A stretch of 64,000 nucleotides of DNA, taken from NCBI RefSeq assembly GCF_001187905.1, contig NZ_LGIS01000014.1:514897-578896 (forward strand), given 5' to 3'. Source of the DNA: Pantoea sp. RIT-PI-b (lineage in GTDB: Bacteria > Pseudomonadota > Gammaproteobacteria > Enterobacterales > Enterobacteriaceae). This document shows, piece by piece, positions 1 through 10,682 of this stretch. The position numbers were made by a program, and so were the translations under genes. Each line of letters starts with the position of its first letter. The stretch's first letter is position 1. The notes under the pieces were generated by a model. It saw only the letters and a list, made by a program, of their open reading frames with translations. It searched no databases and was not told where the DNA came from.

Positions 1-197
1 ATGCAGCGAATGAAGTGGCGGTTGAGGCTTTTCTGCAGCACCAGATTCGCTTTACCGATATCGCCGCCATCAACAGCGAAGTGCTGGCCTCCCTGAAGTG
101 TCAGGAGCCGGGCAGCATTGACGAAGTGATGGAGATCGACCGATTAGCGCGAGTTCGTGCCAGAGAATTGTTGCCACGCTTTCGTTTAGCAGGTTGA
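1..197 (+). CDS. dxr: 1-deoxy-D-xylulose 5-phosphate reductoisomerase, C-terminal part
   Basis: Only the last 64 or so codons lie in the window; the reading frame is open from base 3 and stops at 197. The visible segment (AANEVAVEAFL, then IRFTDIAAINSEVL) matches the C-terminal helical domain of DXR, which makes 2-C-methyl-D-erythritol 4-phosphate in the non-mevalonate isoprenoid pathway. Its position just before uppS, cdsA and rseP is the standard enterobacterial order. The catalytic and NADPH-binding parts lie outside the window. Confidence 0.85.
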   Translation, partial: AANEVAVEAFLQHQIRFTDIAAINSEVLASLKCQEPGSIDEVMEIDRLARVRARELLPRFRLAG

Positions 198-363
198 TAG
201 TTCCCGCTATTTGTTCGCTCTGGGTGAAAATGGTATAGTCGCTCGCTCGCGTTTCACAGCCCGACATTGTTTCGATGTCATCTGGCGTGTTTGCCGGAGT
301 TTGCTGCAGGCGCAATGTATTCAGAAACCACAGCATTTCTGATGAAAGGAATTATTACGCGTT

Positions 364-1116
364 ATGTCGTCCAACAATCACAATACAATCGATGACGAGT
401 CGTACTGCACGCCACGTCACGTGGCCATCATTATGGATGGTAATGGTCGCTGGGCAAAAAATCAGGGCAAACTGCGTATTTCAGGCCACAAAGCCGGGGT
501 AAAATCAGTACGCCGGGCTGTCAGCTTTGCGGTCAGCCACAAACTGGAAGCGCTCACGCTTTATGCGTTCAGCAGTGAAAACTGGAGCCGACCCATTCAG
601 GAAGTGACAGCATTAATGGAGTTGTTTGTCTGGGCGCTCGACAGCGAAGTTAAAAGCCTGCACAAGCACAATGTGCGTCTGCGCATTATTGGTGATATCA
701 GCCGTTTCAATAACCGTATTCAGGAACGCATTCGCCGCGCAGAGGAACTGACTCAGCAAAATAATGGACTGACCCTCAACATTGCTGCCAACTATGGCGG
801 CCGTTGGGATATTATCCAGGGTGCCAGAAAATTGGCCGAACAGGTTCAGGAAGGTTTACTGCGTCCTGACCAGATTACCGAAGAAAGCCTGGCTCCGTAT
901 CTGTGTATGCAGGAGTTGGCGCCAGTGGATTTAGTGATAAGGACCGGGGGAGAGCATCGGATTAGCAACTTCCTGCTGTGGCAAATCGCCTATGCTGAGT
1001 TTTGGTTTACCGATGTTCTTTGGCCTGATTTTGATGAAAACGTTTTTGAAGGTGCACTGAATGCATTCTCTACGCGGGAGCGACGCTATGGCGGTACTGC
1101 ACCAGGCGGCGCCTAA
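364..1116 (+). CDS. uppS: Undecaprenyl diphosphate synthase
   Basis: A 250-residue cis-prenyltransferase that condenses eight isopentenyl units onto farnesyl diphosphate to make the C55 carrier lipid for peptidoglycan and O-antigen. The N-terminal signature HVAIIMDGNGRWA, with the catalytic Asp and diphosphate-binding Gly-Arg, is at about residues 18-30. SSENWSRP and the C-terminal RTGGEHRISNFLLWQ substrate-binding motif are also present. Length is close to the E. coli enzyme (about 253). It lies between dxr and cdsA, 18 bp from cdsA, in an isoprenoid-to-envelope operon. An AAAGGA-type ribosome site precedes the ATG. Confidence 0.96.
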   Translation: MSSNNHNTIDDESYCTPRHVAIIMDGNGRWAKNQGKLRISGHKAGVKSVRRAVSFAVSHKLEALTLYAFSSENWSRPIQEVTALMELFVWALDSEVKSLHKHNVRLRIIGDISRFNNRIQERIRRAEELTQQNNGLTLNIAANYGGRWDIIQGARKLAEQVQEGLLRPDQITEESLAPYLCMQELAPVDLVIRTGGEHRISNFLLWQIAYAEFWFTDVLWPDFDENVFEGALNAFSTRERRYGGTAPGGA

Positions 1117-1134
1117 GCAATTTGGGGGTAACCT

Positions 1135-1992
1135 TTGCTGAAGTCTCGTCTGATTACCGCGTTAATTTTGATTCCGCTGGTGATCGCTGCACTGTTTTGG
1201 TTACCACTGTCCGGTTTTGCGATCACCACTATCATCATCTGCATGCTTGCCGCCTGGGAATGGGGGCAGTTTGCGGGCATGAAAACGCGCCAGCAACGTA
1301 TCTGGCTGGCCGTGCTATGCGGTTTGTTACTGTCCGCGATGCTCTTTACCCTGCAACCCTATCAACGCAATCTGCATCAATTCCAGATGGAAGGCTCGCT
1401 CTGGGCATCGCTGGGATGGTGGATTGTCGCGCTATTTTTAGTGCTGTTCTATCCTGCTTCGGCTGCGCTGTGGCGTAATTCGCGTACGCTGCGTCTGGTG
1501 TTTGGCCTTCTCACCGTCATTCCGTTTTTCTGGGGCATGATGGCGCTGCGTCAATACCATTACGATACCGATCACTTCGCGGGTGCGTGGTGGCTACTGT
1601 TCGTGATGTTCCTCGTCTGGGGCGCAGACTCTGGTGCTTATATGTTTGGCCGTCTGTTTGGTAAACACAAACTGGCTCCGAAAGTTTCTCCGGGTAAAAC
1701 CTGGGAAGGTTTCTTTGGTGGGCTGCTGTCGTCTGCCATCATTGCCTGGCTGTTTGCGCTATTGGCACCGCTTTCAGTTGCGCCAGGCACACTGATTATC
1801 TGTGCGGTCATTGCGACACTTGCATCAGTACTCGGTGACCTCACAGAGAGTATGTTCAAACGTGAGGCAGGCATTAAAGACAGCGGTAACTTGATTCCAG
1901 GGCACGGTGGTATTCTCGATCGTATTGATAGCCTGACAGCTGCGGTGCCGGTATTTGCCTGCCTGCTGCTGCTGGTGTTCCAAACCCTCTGA
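1135..1992 (+). CDS. cdsA: Phosphatidate cytidylyltransferase (CDP-diglyceride synthase)
   Basis: An integral inner-membrane enzyme of 285 residues that makes CDP-diacylglycerol from phosphatidate and CTP, the branch point to all phospholipids. At least six hydrophobic segments are visible. The C-terminal family signature SMFKREAGIKDSG followed by PGHGGILDRIDS (about residues 240-265) carries the metal-binding acidic residues. The start is TTG, chosen because the N-terminus MLKSRLITALILIP matches the family and a GGGGGTAA ribosome site precedes it. It lies directly between uppS and rseP. Confidence 0.95.
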   Translation: MLKSRLITALILIPLVIAALFWLPLSGFAITTIIICMLAAWEWGQFAGMKTRQQRIWLAVLCGLLLSAMLFTLQPYQRNLHQFQMEGSLWASLGWWIVALFLVLFYPASAALWRNSRTLRLVFGLLTVIPFFWGMMALRQYHYDTDHFAGAWWLLFVMFLVWGADSGAYMFGRLFGKHKLAPKVSPGKTWEGFFGGLLSSAIIAWLFALLAPLSVAPGTLIICAVIATLASVLGDLTESMFKREAGIKDSGNLIPGHGGILDRIDSLTAAVPVFACLLLLVFQTL

Positions 1993-2004
1993 GGATCGCC
2001 GACG

Positions 2005-3354
2005 ATGTTGAGTATACTCTGGAGTTTTGTCGCCTTTATCGTGGCGCTGGGCGTGCTGATTACCGTGCACGAATTTGGTCATTTTTGGGTCGCTCGTCGT
2101 TGCGGTGTCAAAGTCGAACGTTTCTCCATTGGCTTTGGTAAGGCGCTATGGCAGCGCACCGACCGTCAGGGCACCGAATATGTCATCGCGCTGATTCCTC
2201 TCGGTGGCTACGTTAAAATGCTCGATGAACGCGTTGAGAGCGTTCCCGCTGAACTGCGTCATCAAGCCTTCAACAATAAAACCGTGCTGCAGCGTGCTTC
2301 CATTATTGCAGCCGGTCCTATCGCCAACTTCATCTTTGCCATATTTGCCTACTGGGTGGTGTTTATCCACGGCGTACCGGGCGTACGTCCGGTGGTTGGC
2401 GAAATTCTGAACGGTTCCGTCGCTGCTGAAGCGCAAATTACCTCCGGCATGGAACTTAAAGCGGTAGATGGTATCGAAACGCCTGATTGGGATGCTGTGC
2501 GTATGGCGCTGGTCGGTAAAATCGGTGACAGCGATGCCACGCTTACTGTTTCGCAATTTGGCGAAGAAGCTACGCAGCAAAAGCAATTAAATTTGCGCGA
2601 ATGGCAATTTGAGCCTGATAAACAGGATCCGGTGGTCGCTTTAGGTATTCGTCCACGTGGGCCGCAGATTGAAACGACCTTAGCTGACGTTCAGGCAAAC
2701 TCGCCGGCAAGCAATGCTGGTTTGCAAGCGGGCGATAGGATCGTTAAAGTCGATGGTCAGCCATTAACACAGTGGCAGACTTTTGCGGCGCAGGTGCGGG
2801 ATAACCCGGGCAAAAACATGGCGCTAGATATTGAGCGCAACGGCGAACCTGTGACGTTATCGCTCACGCCGGAAGCGAAACCGGGCAATGAAGCGGAAGG
2901 CTTCGCGGGTGTTATACCGCGCGTAATTCCACTGCCTGATGAGTACAAAACGGTAAGGCAATATGGGCCCTTTGCGGCTATCGGCGAAGCCAGTGTGAAA
3001 ACCTGGCAGTTGATGAAGCTAACAGTTTCCATGTTGGGCAAGTTGATAACCGGGGATGTGAAGCTGAATAACCTGAGCGGGCCGATTTCGATTGCGCAAG
3101 GTGCCGGGTTATCAGCAGAGTACGGGGTGATTTATTACCTGATGTTCCTGGCGCTAATCAGCGTCAACCTGGGCATCATTAACCTGTTCCCTCTGCCGGT
3201 TTTAGATGGTGGTCATCTGCTCTTTCTGGCGATCGAAAAGATCAAAGGTAGACCGGTGTCCGAGCGAGTTCAGGACTTTAGTTATCGCATTGGCTCAATC
3301 TTGCTGGTGCTGTTAATGGGGCTTGCACTTTTCAATGATTTCTCTCGTCTGTAA
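2005..3354 (+). CDS. rseP: Site-2 intramembrane zinc protease RseP
   Basis: A 449-residue inner-membrane metalloprotease that makes the second cut in the anti-sigma factor RseA, releasing sigma-E during envelope stress, and also clears signal-peptide remnants. The zinc motif HEFGH is at residues 22-26 in the first membrane segment. The third ligand region, LPVLDGGHL, is near residue 400. Two PDZ domains occupy roughly residues 115-310 (for example [19 protein letters not shown]). It is 12 bp from cdsA and next to bamA, whose misassembled clients trigger this pathway. Confidence 0.96.
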   Translation: MLSILWSFVAFIVALGVLITVHEFGHFWVARRCGVKVERFSIGFGKALWQRTDRQGTEYVIALIPLGGYVKMLDERVESVPAELRHQAFNNKTVLQRASIIAAGPIANFIFAIFAYWVVFIHGVPGVRPVVGEILNGSVAAEAQITSGMELKAVDGIETPDWDAVRMALVGKIGDSDATLTVSQFGEEATQQKQLNLREWQFEPDKQDPVVALGIRPRGPQIETTLADVQANSPASNAGLQAGDRIVKVDGQPLTQWQTFAAQVRDNPGKNMALDIERNGEPVTLSLTPEAKPGNEAEGFAGVIPRVIPLPDEYKTVRQYGPFAAIGEASVKTWQLMKLTVSMLGKLITGDVKLNNLSGPISIAQGAGLSAEYGVIYYLMFLALISVNLGIINLFPLPVLDGGHLLFLAIEKIKGRPVSERVQDFSYRIGSILLVLLMGLALFNDFSRL

Positions 3355-3405
3355 TAGCTGGAACGCATACAGGTGCGGGATGTGTTAGGAAAACGCATAA
3401 CAACG

Positions 3406-5817
3406 ATGGCGATGAAAAAGTTGCTCATAGCGTCGCTGCTGTTTAGCAGCGCCACCGTTTACGGTGCAGACGATTTCGTAGTGAAGGACATTCATTTCGA
3501 AGGTCTACAACGAGTCGCCGTCGGCGCGGCTCTGCTCAGCATGCCGGTACGTGTCGGTGATACGGTGAATGATGATGATGTCAGAAACACCATTCGCTCA
3601 CTGTTTGCCACCGGTAACTTTGAAGATGTGCAGGTTCTGCGTGACGGGACAACCCTGATTGTTCAGGTGAAAGAGCGTCCAACCATTGCCAACATCACTT
3701 TCTCCGGTAACAAAGCGGTGAAAGAAGATCAGCTGAAACAGAACCTCGAGGCTTCTGGCGTGCGCGTTGGCGAAGCGCTGGATCGCACCACGCTCTCTTC
3801 AATCGAAAAGGGTCTGGAAGATTTCTACTACAGCGTCGGTAAATACACCGCCAGCGTCAAAGCGATTGCTACGCCGCTGCCACGTAACCGTGTTGACCTG
3901 AAATTCGTCTTCCAGGAAGGCGTTTCTGCGCAGATTCAACAGATCAATATCGTCGGCAATAAAGCTTTCAGCTCTGACGAACTGATCTCACGCTTCTCAC
4001 TGCGTGATGAAGTGCCGTGGTGGAACGTGGTCGGCGATCGTAAATATCAGAAGCAAAAATTAGCGGGCGATCTCGAAACCCTGCGCAGCTTCTATTTGGA
4101 TCGTGGTTATGCGCGTTTCAATATCGATTCCACGCAGGTGAGCCTGACGCCAGATAAGAAAGGCATCTACATCACCGTGAACATTAACGAAGGCGATCAG
4201 TACAAGATTGCTGGCGTGATTGTGAACGGCAGCATGGCGGGCCATTCTGCGGAAATCGAAAAGATGACCAGAATTCCATCGGGTGAGCTGTACAACGGCA
4301 CCAAAGTTACCCAGATGGAAGATGACATCAAGAAATTGCTGGGTCGTTATGGCTACGCCTATCCGCGTGTCGTGACACAACCTGAAATTAACGATGCCGA
4401 CAAAACCGTCAAGCTGCATATCAACGTTGATGCGGGCAACCGCTACTACGTGCGTAAGGTACGCTTCGAAGGCAACGACACATCGAAAGATTCAGTACTG
4501 CGCCGTGAAATGCGTCAGATGGAAGGTGCCTGGTTGGGCAGCGACCTCGTTGATCAAGGTAAAGAGCGTCTGAATCGTACGGGTTACTTCGAAACCGTTG
4601 ACGTTGATACACAGCGCGTTGCGGGTGCACCAGACCAGGTTGATGTGGTTTACAAGGTGAAAGAGCGTAACACCGGTACCTTCAACTTTGGTGTCGGTTA
4701 CGGTACCGAAAGTGGAGTGAGTTTCCAGGTTGGCGTGACTCAGGAAAACTGGCTCGGCACCGGTAACACCGTTGGCATCAGCGGTACCAAAAATGATTAC
4801 CAGACCTATGCTGAGCTCTCCATGACCGATCCGTACTTTACGGTTGATGGAGTGAGCCTTGGCGGTCGTTTGTTCTATAACGATTTTAAAGCTGATGACG
4901 CGGATCTGTCCGACTATACCAACAAAAGTTATGGTCTCGATGGAACGCTGGGCTTCCCGGTCAATGAAAATAACACGCTGCGTGTTGGTTTAGGATACGT
5001 ACATAACGACCTGTCCAACATGCGTCCACAGATTGCTATGTGGCGTTATCTTGATTCGGTGGGGCGTCATCAGGGCCTGAATGATGAAGGCGATTTCTCC
5101 GCAGATGATTTCACCTTCAACTATGGCTGGACGTATAACACCTTAGACCGCGGCTTCTTCCCAACGCGCGGTAACCGTACCAACCTAAACGGTAAAGTGA
5201 CCATTCCGGGCTCTGATAACGCGTTCTACAAAGCGACATTAGATAGCCAGCAATATGTGCCGCTGAACCGCGATGGTACGTGGGTGGTATTAGGTCGTGG
5301 TCGTGTTGGATATGGTGACGGACTCGGTGGAAAAGAGATGCCGTTCTATGAGAACTTCTACGGCGGTGGTTCAAGCACGGTTCGTGGCTTCCAGTCTAAT
5401 ACCATTGGTCCTAAAGCTGCGTATCTGAACGATGGCTCATCTACCTGTAATCTGACCAACCCGAACGGGGTTTGTAAGTCAGATGATGCGGTAGGGGGTA
5501 ATGCTATGGCGATTGCCAGCCTTGAGCTGATTACGCCTACGCCGTTCCTGAGCGAAAAGTATGCAAACTCTGTGCGTACCTCGGTGTTTATGGATGCCGG
5601 TACCGTTTGGGATACCAAATGGCAGAACACCGCAGAAACACGTGCGGCGGGTGTGCCGGACTACAGCGATCCTAACAACATTCGCGTCTCTGCCGGTGTG
5701 GCACTGCAGTGGATGTCACCATTAGGACCGTTGGTATTCTCATACGCCCAGCCGATGAAGAAAGTCGAGGGAGACAAGTCAGAGCAATTCCAGTTTAACA
5801 TCGGTAAAACCTGGTAA
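3406..5817 (+). CDS. bamA: Outer membrane protein assembly factor BamA
   Basis: The central Omp85-family subunit of the BAM complex, which folds beta-barrel proteins into the outer membrane. The ATG at 3406 is preferred over an upstream GTG at 3373 because [20 protein letters not shown] is the family signal peptide. Five POTRA domains follow to about residue 420, then a 16-strand barrel with the conserved VRGFQ loop motif (about residue 660) and a C-terminus ending in FNIGKTW with aromatic beta-signal character. Mature length is close to the usual 790. It lies between rseP and its periplasmic chaperone partner gene skp. Confidence 0.97.
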   Translation: MAMKKLLIASLLFSSATVYGADDFVVKDIHFEGLQRVAVGAALLSMPVRVGDTVNDDDVRNTIRSLFATGNFEDVQVLRDGTTLIVQVKERPTIANITFSGNKAVKEDQLKQNLEASGVRVGEALDRTTLSSIEKGLEDFYYSVGKYTASVKAIATPLPRNRVDLKFVFQEGVSAQIQQINIVGNKAFSSDELISRFSLRDEVPWWNVVGDRKYQKQKLAGDLETLRSFYLDRGYARFNIDSTQVSLTPDKKGIYITVNINEGDQYKIAGVIVNGSMAGHSAEIEKMTRIPSGELYNGTKVTQMEDDIKKLLGRYGYAYPRVVTQPEINDADKTVKLHINVDAGNRYYVRKVRFEGNDTSKDSVLRREMRQMEGAWLGSDLVDQGKERLNRTGYFETVDVDTQRVAGAPDQVDVVYKVKERNTGTFNFGVGYGTESGVSFQVGVTQENWLGTGNTVGISGTKNDYQTYAELSMTDPYFTVDGVSLGGRLFYNDFKADDADLSDYTNKSYGLDGTLGFPVNENNTLRVGLGYVHNDLSNMRPQIAMWRYLDSVGRHQGLNDEGDFSADDFTFNYGWTYNTLDRGFFPTRGNRTNLNGKVTIPGSDNAFYKATLDSQQYVPLNRDGTWVVLGRGRVGYGDGLGGKEMPFYENFYGGGSSTVRGFQSNTIGPKAAYLNDGSSTCNLTNPNGVCKSDDAVGGNAMAIASLELITPTPFLSEKYANSVRTSVFMDAGTVWDTKWQNTAETRAAGVPDYSDPNNIRVSAGVALQWMSPLGPLVFSYAQPMKKVEGDKSEQFQFNIGKTW

Positions 5818-5912
5818 GGCTCTGAACAAGGAAGTGAAAATACCGTCTTGCATGCGTGCCGTTTAAAGATGCGGCACGCTGCAAACACACACGTTGAGGT
5901 AAGGAGTTTATA

Positions 5913-6413
5913 GTGAAAAAGTTGTTCTGTGCTGCTGCTCTGGGTGTTGCATTAGCTGCTTCTGCGGGTGCCCAAGCGGCTGATAAAGTTGCCGTCGTGA
6001 ACCTGAGCCAGGTTTTCCAGCAGTCTCCGCAGCGTGCCGCTGTTGCTAAGCAACTGGAAGGTGAATTCCAGAGCCGCGCCTCTGACCTCCAGTCTCAGCA
6101 GCAGAAGATCCAGCAAGAAATTCAGGATCTGCAGCGTAATGCGTCGACCATGAAAGCGAGCGACCGTACCAAGAAAGAGAAGCAGATTTCTTCTGAGCGT
6201 GCTGCCTTTGAACAAAAAGCACAGGCTTTTGACAAAGACAACCAAACCCGTCAGATGCAGGAACGTAACAAGCTGCTGGCTAAAATCCAGACCGCTGTGC
6301 AGTCTGTAGCGAAAAGCGAAGGTTACGATCTGGTTCTGGACTCTCAGGCCGTGCTGTACTCTTCTTCTGATGCTAAAGACATCACTGCTGACGTTGTAAA
6401 ACAGGTTAAATAA
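5913..6413 (+). CDS. skp: Periplasmic chaperone Skp (OmpH)
   Basis: A 166-residue precursor of the trimeric jellyfish-shaped periplasmic chaperone that holds unfolded outer-membrane proteins on the way to BAM. There is a clear signal peptide (MKKLFCAAALGVALAASAG, cut after AQA). Long Gln/Glu/Lys-rich helices (about residues 45-130) form the coiled-coil arms. The start is GTG with an AAGGAG site seven bases upstream. The stop codon is followed almost at once by lpxD, so the two are probably co-transcribed. Confidence 0.95.
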   Translation: MKKLFCAAALGVALAASAGAQAADKVAVVNLSQVFQQSPQRAAVAKQLEGEFQSRASDLQSQQQKIQQEIQDLQRNASTMKASDRTKKEKQISSERAAFEQKAQAFDKDNQTRQMQERNKLLAKIQTAVQSVAKSEGYDLVLDSQAVLYSSSDAKDITADVVKQVK

Positions 6414-6416
6414 TTG

Positions 6417-7442
6417 ATGTCATCAATTCGACTGGCTGATTTAGCCCAGCAGTTGGATGCAGAATTGCACGGAGATGGCGATATCGTCATCTCCGGCATT
6501 GCTTCTATGCAATCCGCCACAACTGGCCAAATCACTTTTCTTGCAAACAGCCGCTACCGCGAGCAGCTCGCTACTATCCAGGCTTCAGCCGTGGTGCTGA
6601 CGGAAGCGGACCTGGAGTGGTGTAAAACGGCCGCCCTGGTGGTGAAAAATCCTTACCTAACTTATGCCCACATGGCACAACTGCTGGACACCACGCCGCA
6701 GCCCGCGCAGAATATCGCGCCCAGCGCGGTGATCGATGCAACTGCGAAGCTGGGTAAGAATGTTTCGGTAGGCGCAAATGCGGTGATTGAGTCCGGCGTT
6801 GAGCTGGGTGATGACGTCGTTATTGGCGCAGGATGTTTTGTTGGTAAGCAGACGCGTATCGGTCGCGGCTCACGCTTGTGGGCTAACGTCACGATTTATC
6901 ACGAAATCCAGATTGGTCAGGATTGTCTGATTCAGTCCGGCACGGTAATCGGTGCTGATGGTTTCGGGTATGCTAACGATCGCGGCAACTGGGTGAAAAT
7001 TCCGCAGCTGGGTACCGTAGTGATTGGTGATCGGGTAGAAATTGGTGCCTGTACCACTATCGATCGCGGCGCGCTGGATAACACTCTGATCGGCAATGGT
7101 GTTATCATAGACAACCAGTGTCAGATTGCCCACAACGTGATCATTGGTGATAACACCGCAGTTGCTGGTGGTGTGATCATGGCGGGTAGTCTGAAGATTG
7201 GACGTTACTGTATGATTGGCGGCGCCAGCGTCATTAACGGCCATATGGAAATCTGTGACAAAGTGACCGTAACGGGCATGGGCATGGTAATGCGCCCCAT
7301 CACAGAACCTGGGGTATACTCGTCGGGTATTCCACTGCAACCCAACAAAACCTGGCGTAAAACTGCAGCGCTGGTGATGAACATCGATGAAATAAGCAAA
7401 CGCTTAAAAGCCATCGAACGTAAGGTCGGCAAAGACGACTAA
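6417..7442 (+). CDS. lpxD: UDP-3-O-(3-hydroxymyristoyl)glucosamine N-acyltransferase
   Basis: Third enzyme of lipid A synthesis; it adds the second 3-hydroxyacyl chain from acyl-ACP. The 341-residue protein has an N-terminal uridine-binding domain, then left-handed beta-helix hexapeptide repeats (about residues 110-300; for example [17 protein letters not shown] and [11 protein letters not shown], which holds the catalytic His). A C-terminal helix follows. The ATG at 6417 is chosen because it gives the conserved [13 protein letters not shown] start; a TTG just before it is in frame but not supported. It is 3 bp after skp. Confidence 0.96.
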   Translation: MSSIRLADLAQQLDAELHGDGDIVISGIASMQSATTGQITFLANSRYREQLATIQASAVVLTEADLEWCKTAALVVKNPYLTYAHMAQLLDTTPQPAQNIAPSAVIDATAKLGKNVSVGANAVIESGVELGDDVVIGAGCFVGKQTRIGRGSRLWANVTIYHEIQIGQDCLIQSGTVIGADGFGYANDRGNWVKIPQLGTVVIGDRVEIGACTTIDRGALDNTLIGNGVIIDNQCQIAHNVIIGDNTAVAGGVIMAGSLKIGRYCMIGGASVINGHMEICDKVTVTGMGMVMRPITEPGVYSSGIPLQPNKTWRKTAALVMNIDEISKRLKAIERKVGKDD

Positions 7443-7632
7443 ACGCATCCCACGCTACTCGCTTTCATAACAAGAAGTGTACTTTCTTCCACCGTCGGTT
7501 AAGCCGAACATGGCAGCAGGTATGGTAAGAAAGCGAAACGCCCCGAACTAATTTGCGGCCTGCGGAAGATCATTTTGATCGGTGCAGGCCGTGTTATTGT
7601 TGCCATCAGATTTTTAGGACAGGAAGAGTATT

Positions 7633-8088
7633 TTGACTACTGAAACGCATACTCTGAAAATTGAAGAGATTTTAGAACTGCTGCCACACCGCTATCCTTT
7701 CTTGCTGGTTGATCGCGTGCTGGATTTTGAAGAGCATAAATACCTGCGCGCGGTTAAGAACGTTTCTGTTAACGAACCGTTTTTCCAGGGACATTTCCCT
7801 GGTAAGCCGATTTTTCCAGGCGTTCTGATTCTGGAAGCGATGGCGCAAGCGACCGGTATCCTGGCGTTTAAAAGCGTTGGAAAACTGGAGCCAGGCGAAC
7901 TTTATTACTTCGCCGGTATCGATGAAGCCCGTTTCAAACGTCCTGTAGTACCGGGCGATCAGATGATCATGGAAGTGACATTCGAGAAAACCCGTCGTGG
8001 CCTGACGCGCTTTAAAGGCGTGGCGACCGTTGACGGCAAAATTGTCTGTGAAGCGACCATGATGTGTGCCCGTAGCCGGGAGGCATAA
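7633..8088 (+). CDS. fabZ: 3-hydroxyacyl-ACP dehydratase FabZ
   Basis: A hotdog-fold dehydratase of fatty acid elongation, 151 residues. The active-site loop [23 protein letters not shown] region carries the catalytic His (about residue 54) and Glu (about 68). The start is TTG, as in E. coli, with an AGGAAGAG ribosome site. The 190 bp before it shows no open reading frame and no clear terminator. It lies between lpxD and lpxA, tying acyl-ACP supply to lipid A, since FabZ competes with LpxA for 3-hydroxymyristoyl-ACP. Confidence 0.96.
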   Translation: MTTETHTLKIEEILELLPHRYPFLLVDRVLDFEEHKYLRAVKNVSVNEPFFQGHFPGKPIFPGVLILEAMAQATGILAFKSVGKLEPGELYYFAGIDEARFKRPVVPGDQMIMEVTFEKTRRGLTRFKGVATVDGKIVCEATMMCARSREA

Positions 8089-8091
8089 TAA

Positions 8092-8880
8092 GTGATTGAT
8101 TCAACCGCCAATATTCATCCCAGTTCAGTTATTGAAGAAGGTGCCATTATCGGTGCCAATGTTCATATCGGCCCGTTCTGCTTTATCGGTGCCCACGTGG
8201 AAATTGGTGAAGGTACCGTACTCAAATCACACGTGGTGGTGAACGGCCATACGCGTATCGGCAAAGATAATCAGATCTACCAGTTCGCTTCCATCGGTGA
8301 AGTTAACCAGGATCTGAAATATGCTGGCGAACCGACGCGCGTTGAAATTGGCGATCGCAACCGCATCCGCGAGAGCGTCACGATTCATCGTGGTACCACC
8401 CAGGGCGGCAATGTGACCAAAGTCGGCAGCGATAACCTGCTGATGGTTAATGCGCACATTGCCCATGACTGCGTGATCGGCAATCGCTGCATTTTTGCCA
8501 ATAATGCCACGCTGGGCGGTCACGTAACCGTTGATGATTTCGCTATTATTGGCGGCATGACAGCGGTACATCAGTGGTGCACCATTGGTGCGCATGTGAT
8601 GGTTGGCGGTTGTTCAGGTGTCGCGCAGGATGTGCCGCCTTACGTTATTGCACAGGGTAACCATGCAACGCCGTACGGTATTAACATCGAAGGTCTGAAG
8701 CGTCGCGGCTTTAGCAAAGAAGCGCTGCATGCCATTCGCAACGCGTACAAACTGCTGTACCGCAGCGGCAAAACGCTGGATGAAGTGAAACCAGAGATTG
8801 AAGAGCTGGCGAAGCAACACAGCGAAGTACAGCCTTTCTATGATTTCTTTGCCCGTTCAACGCGTGGATTGATTCGTTAA
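8092..8880 (+). CDS. lpxA: UDP-N-acetylglucosamine O-acyltransferase
   Basis: First enzyme of lipid A synthesis; it transfers 3-hydroxymyristate from ACP to UDP-GlcNAc. The 262 residues contain a left-handed beta-helix of hexapeptide repeats (about 1-190; [17 protein letters not shown] and IAHDCVIGN with the catalytic His near 125) and a C-terminal helical bundle ending in [11 protein letters not shown]. The start is GTG, three bases after fabZ and overlapping its ribosome-site region, consistent with coupled translation. Length matches the E. coli protein exactly. Confidence 0.97.
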   Translation: MIDSTANIHPSSVIEEGAIIGANVHIGPFCFIGAHVEIGEGTVLKSHVVVNGHTRIGKDNQIYQFASIGEVNQDLKYAGEPTRVEIGDRNRIRESVTIHRGTTQGGNVTKVGSDNLLMVNAHIAHDCVIGNRCIFANNATLGGHVTVDDFAIIGGMTAVHQWCTIGAHVMVGGCSGVAQDVPPYVIAQGNHATPYGINIEGLKRRGFSKEALHAIRNAYKLLYRSGKTLDEVKPEIEELAKQHSEVQPFYDFFARSTRGLIR

Positions 8881-8883
8881 TCC

Positions 8884-10032
8884 ATGTCAGCGCGTCCCCT
8901 CACGATTGCCCTGGTCGCCGGAGAAACCTCCGGCGATATTCTTGGTGCAGGTCTCATCCGTGCGTTAAAAGCGCGTCATCCCAATGCACGCTTTGTTGGC
9001 GTGGCTGGCCCGCTGATGCAGGCCGAAGGCTGTGAAGCCTGGTACGAGATGGAAGAGCTGGCGGTGATGGGTATCGTCGAAGTGCTAGGCCGCTTGCGCC
9101 GCTTGCTTAAAATTCGTCACGACCTCACGCAGCGCTTTACCGAACTCAAGCCGGATGTCTTCGTTGGCATTGATGCGCCGGATTTCAACATTACGTTGGA
9201 AGGCAGCCTCAAGCGCCAAGGCATTCGCACTATTCATTACGTCAGCCCTTCGGTTTGGGCGTGGCGTCAAAAACGCGTGTTTAAAATCGGCCGTAATACC
9301 AATTTGGTGCTGGCCTTTTTGCCGTTTGAAAAAGCATTCTACGATCGCTTCAACGTGCCGTGCCGCTTTATTGGCCATACCATGGCCGATGCGATGCCGT
9401 TACAGCCTGATAAACTGGCGGCGCGCCGCGAGTTAGGCATAGCCGAAGAGGCGATTTGCCTCGGCTTATTGCCCGGCAGTCGCGGTGCAGAAGTTGAAAT
9501 GCTCAGCGCCGATTTCCTGCGCGCTGCCCAACTTTTGCGTCAGCGCTATCCAACGCTGGAAATCGTGGTGCCGCTGGTCAATGCCAAACGTCGCGAACAG
9601 TTTGAGCAGATCAAAGCTGAGGTGGCGCCGGAACTGCCGATGCATTTGCTGGATGGCAAAGGCCGCCAGGCGATGCTGGCCAGTGACGCGGCTATTCTTG
9701 CGTCTGGCACCGCCGCGCTGGAGTGTATGCTGGCGAAATGCCCGATGGTAGTGGGCTATCGTATGAAGCCGTTTACCTTCTGGCTGGCCAAACGTTTGGT
9801 GAAAACGCCGTATGTTTCGCTGCCGAATCTGCTGGCTGGTCGCGAACTGGTGAAAGAGCTGCTGCAGGACGAGTGCCAGCCTGAAGCTTTAGCTGCGGCG
9901 TTAGAACCCTTGCTGCACGCCGGGCCTGAGCGCGAAGCGTTACTGAACACCTTCACCGAACTGCATCAACAGATTCGCTGGAATGCCGACGAACAAGCGG
10001 CGGATGCGGTACTGGAGATCATCAATGGCTGA
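8884..10032 (+). CDS. lpxB: Lipid-A-disaccharide synthase
   Basis: A GT19 membrane-associated glycosyltransferase that joins lipid X to UDP-2,3-diacylglucosamine. The 382 residues open with the [10 protein letters not shown] nucleotide-binding loop (about residues 14-22), and [11 protein letters not shown] and [10 protein letters not shown] motifs follow. It begins three bases after lpxA. Its last codons overlap the rnhB start in the sequence ATGGCTGA, giving an 8-nt overlap. Confidence 0.96.
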   Translation: MSARPLTIALVAGETSGDILGAGLIRALKARHPNARFVGVAGPLMQAEGCEAWYEMEELAVMGIVEVLGRLRRLLKIRHDLTQRFTELKPDVFVGIDAPDFNITLEGSLKRQGIRTIHYVSPSVWAWRQKRVFKIGRNTNLVLAFLPFEKAFYDRFNVPCRFIGHTMADAMPLQPDKLAARRELGIAEEAICLGLLPGSRGAEVEMLSADFLRAAQLLRQRYPTLEIVVPLVNAKRREQFEQIKAEVAPELPMHLLDGKGRQAMLASDAAILASGTAALECMLAKCPMVVGYRMKPFTFWLAKRLVKTPYVSLPNLLAGRELVKELLQDECQPEALAAALEPLLHAGPEREALLNTFTELHQQIRWNADEQAADAVLEIING

Positions 10033-10651
10033 ATTTATCTATCCCAACGCGCAGCGGATTGCCGGCGTTGATGAAGTTGGGCGCGGCCCGCTGGTTGGTG
10101 CCGTTGTCACTGCTGCGGTGATCCTCGATCCTGCCAATCCTATTGCAGGCCTGGCCGACTCAAAAAAGTTGTCAGAGAAGCGTCGTCTGGCGTTGTATGA
10201 CGAGATCAAAGAGAAGGCGTTGGCCTGGAGCCTTGGCCGTGCTGGACCTGAAGAGATCGATCAGCTCAATATTTTGCACGCTACCATGTTAGCGATGCAG
10301 CGCGCGGTGGCAGGTTTACCCGTTGCGCCAGACTTCGTACTGATCGATGGCAACCGTTGCCCAGCATTGCCGATGCCTTCGCTGGCAGTGGTGAAAGGCG
10401 ATAGCCTGGTGAAAGAGATCAGTGCGGCCTCGATTATCGCTAAAGTGACGCGCGATCGGGAAATGGCCGCGCTGGATCTGCTATTCCCTGAATATGGCTT
10501 CGCGCAGCACAAAGGTTATCCGACTGCTTTGCATATGGAAAAGCTAACGCAGCACGGTGCCACACCTCACCATCGTCGCAGCTTTGCGCCGGTGCGTAAC
10601 GCCCTGATTGATGCCGATGTGCGGGCTGCACATCAGCCAACTACGCTTTAA
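10025..10651 (+). CDS. rnhB: Ribonuclease HII
   Basis: Removes ribonucleotides and RNA primers from RNA-DNA hybrids. The [15 protein letters not shown] motif at about residues 14-28 supplies the first two catalytic acids; SKKLSEKRR and [19 protein letters not shown] give the rest of the DEDD site. The ATG at 10025 ([14 protein letters not shown]) is used; a longer in-frame reading from 9983 lies inside lpxB and lacks support. At 208 residues it is slightly longer than the E. coli enzyme. It leads into dnaE. Confidence 0.95.
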   Translation: MAEFIYPNAQRIAGVDEVGRGPLVGAVVTAAVILDPANPIAGLADSKKLSEKRRLALYDEIKEKALAWSLGRAGPEEIDQLNILHATMLAMQRAVAGLPVAPDFVLIDGNRCPALPMPSLAVVKGDSLVKEISAASIIAKVTRDREMAALDLLFPEYGFAQHKGYPTALHMEKLTQHGATPHHRRSFAPVRNALIDADVRAAHQPTTL

Positions 10652-10682
10652 TAGCCTGACGCTGTTTTAACCGGAAACTGAT

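Noticed and set aside
2146..2586. Long minus-strand open frame opposite rseP (also 11568-13013 opposite dnaE and 16695-17342 opposite ldcC)
   Set aside because: These mirror the codon periodicity of well-supported genes on the other strand and show no family motifs or ribosome sites.
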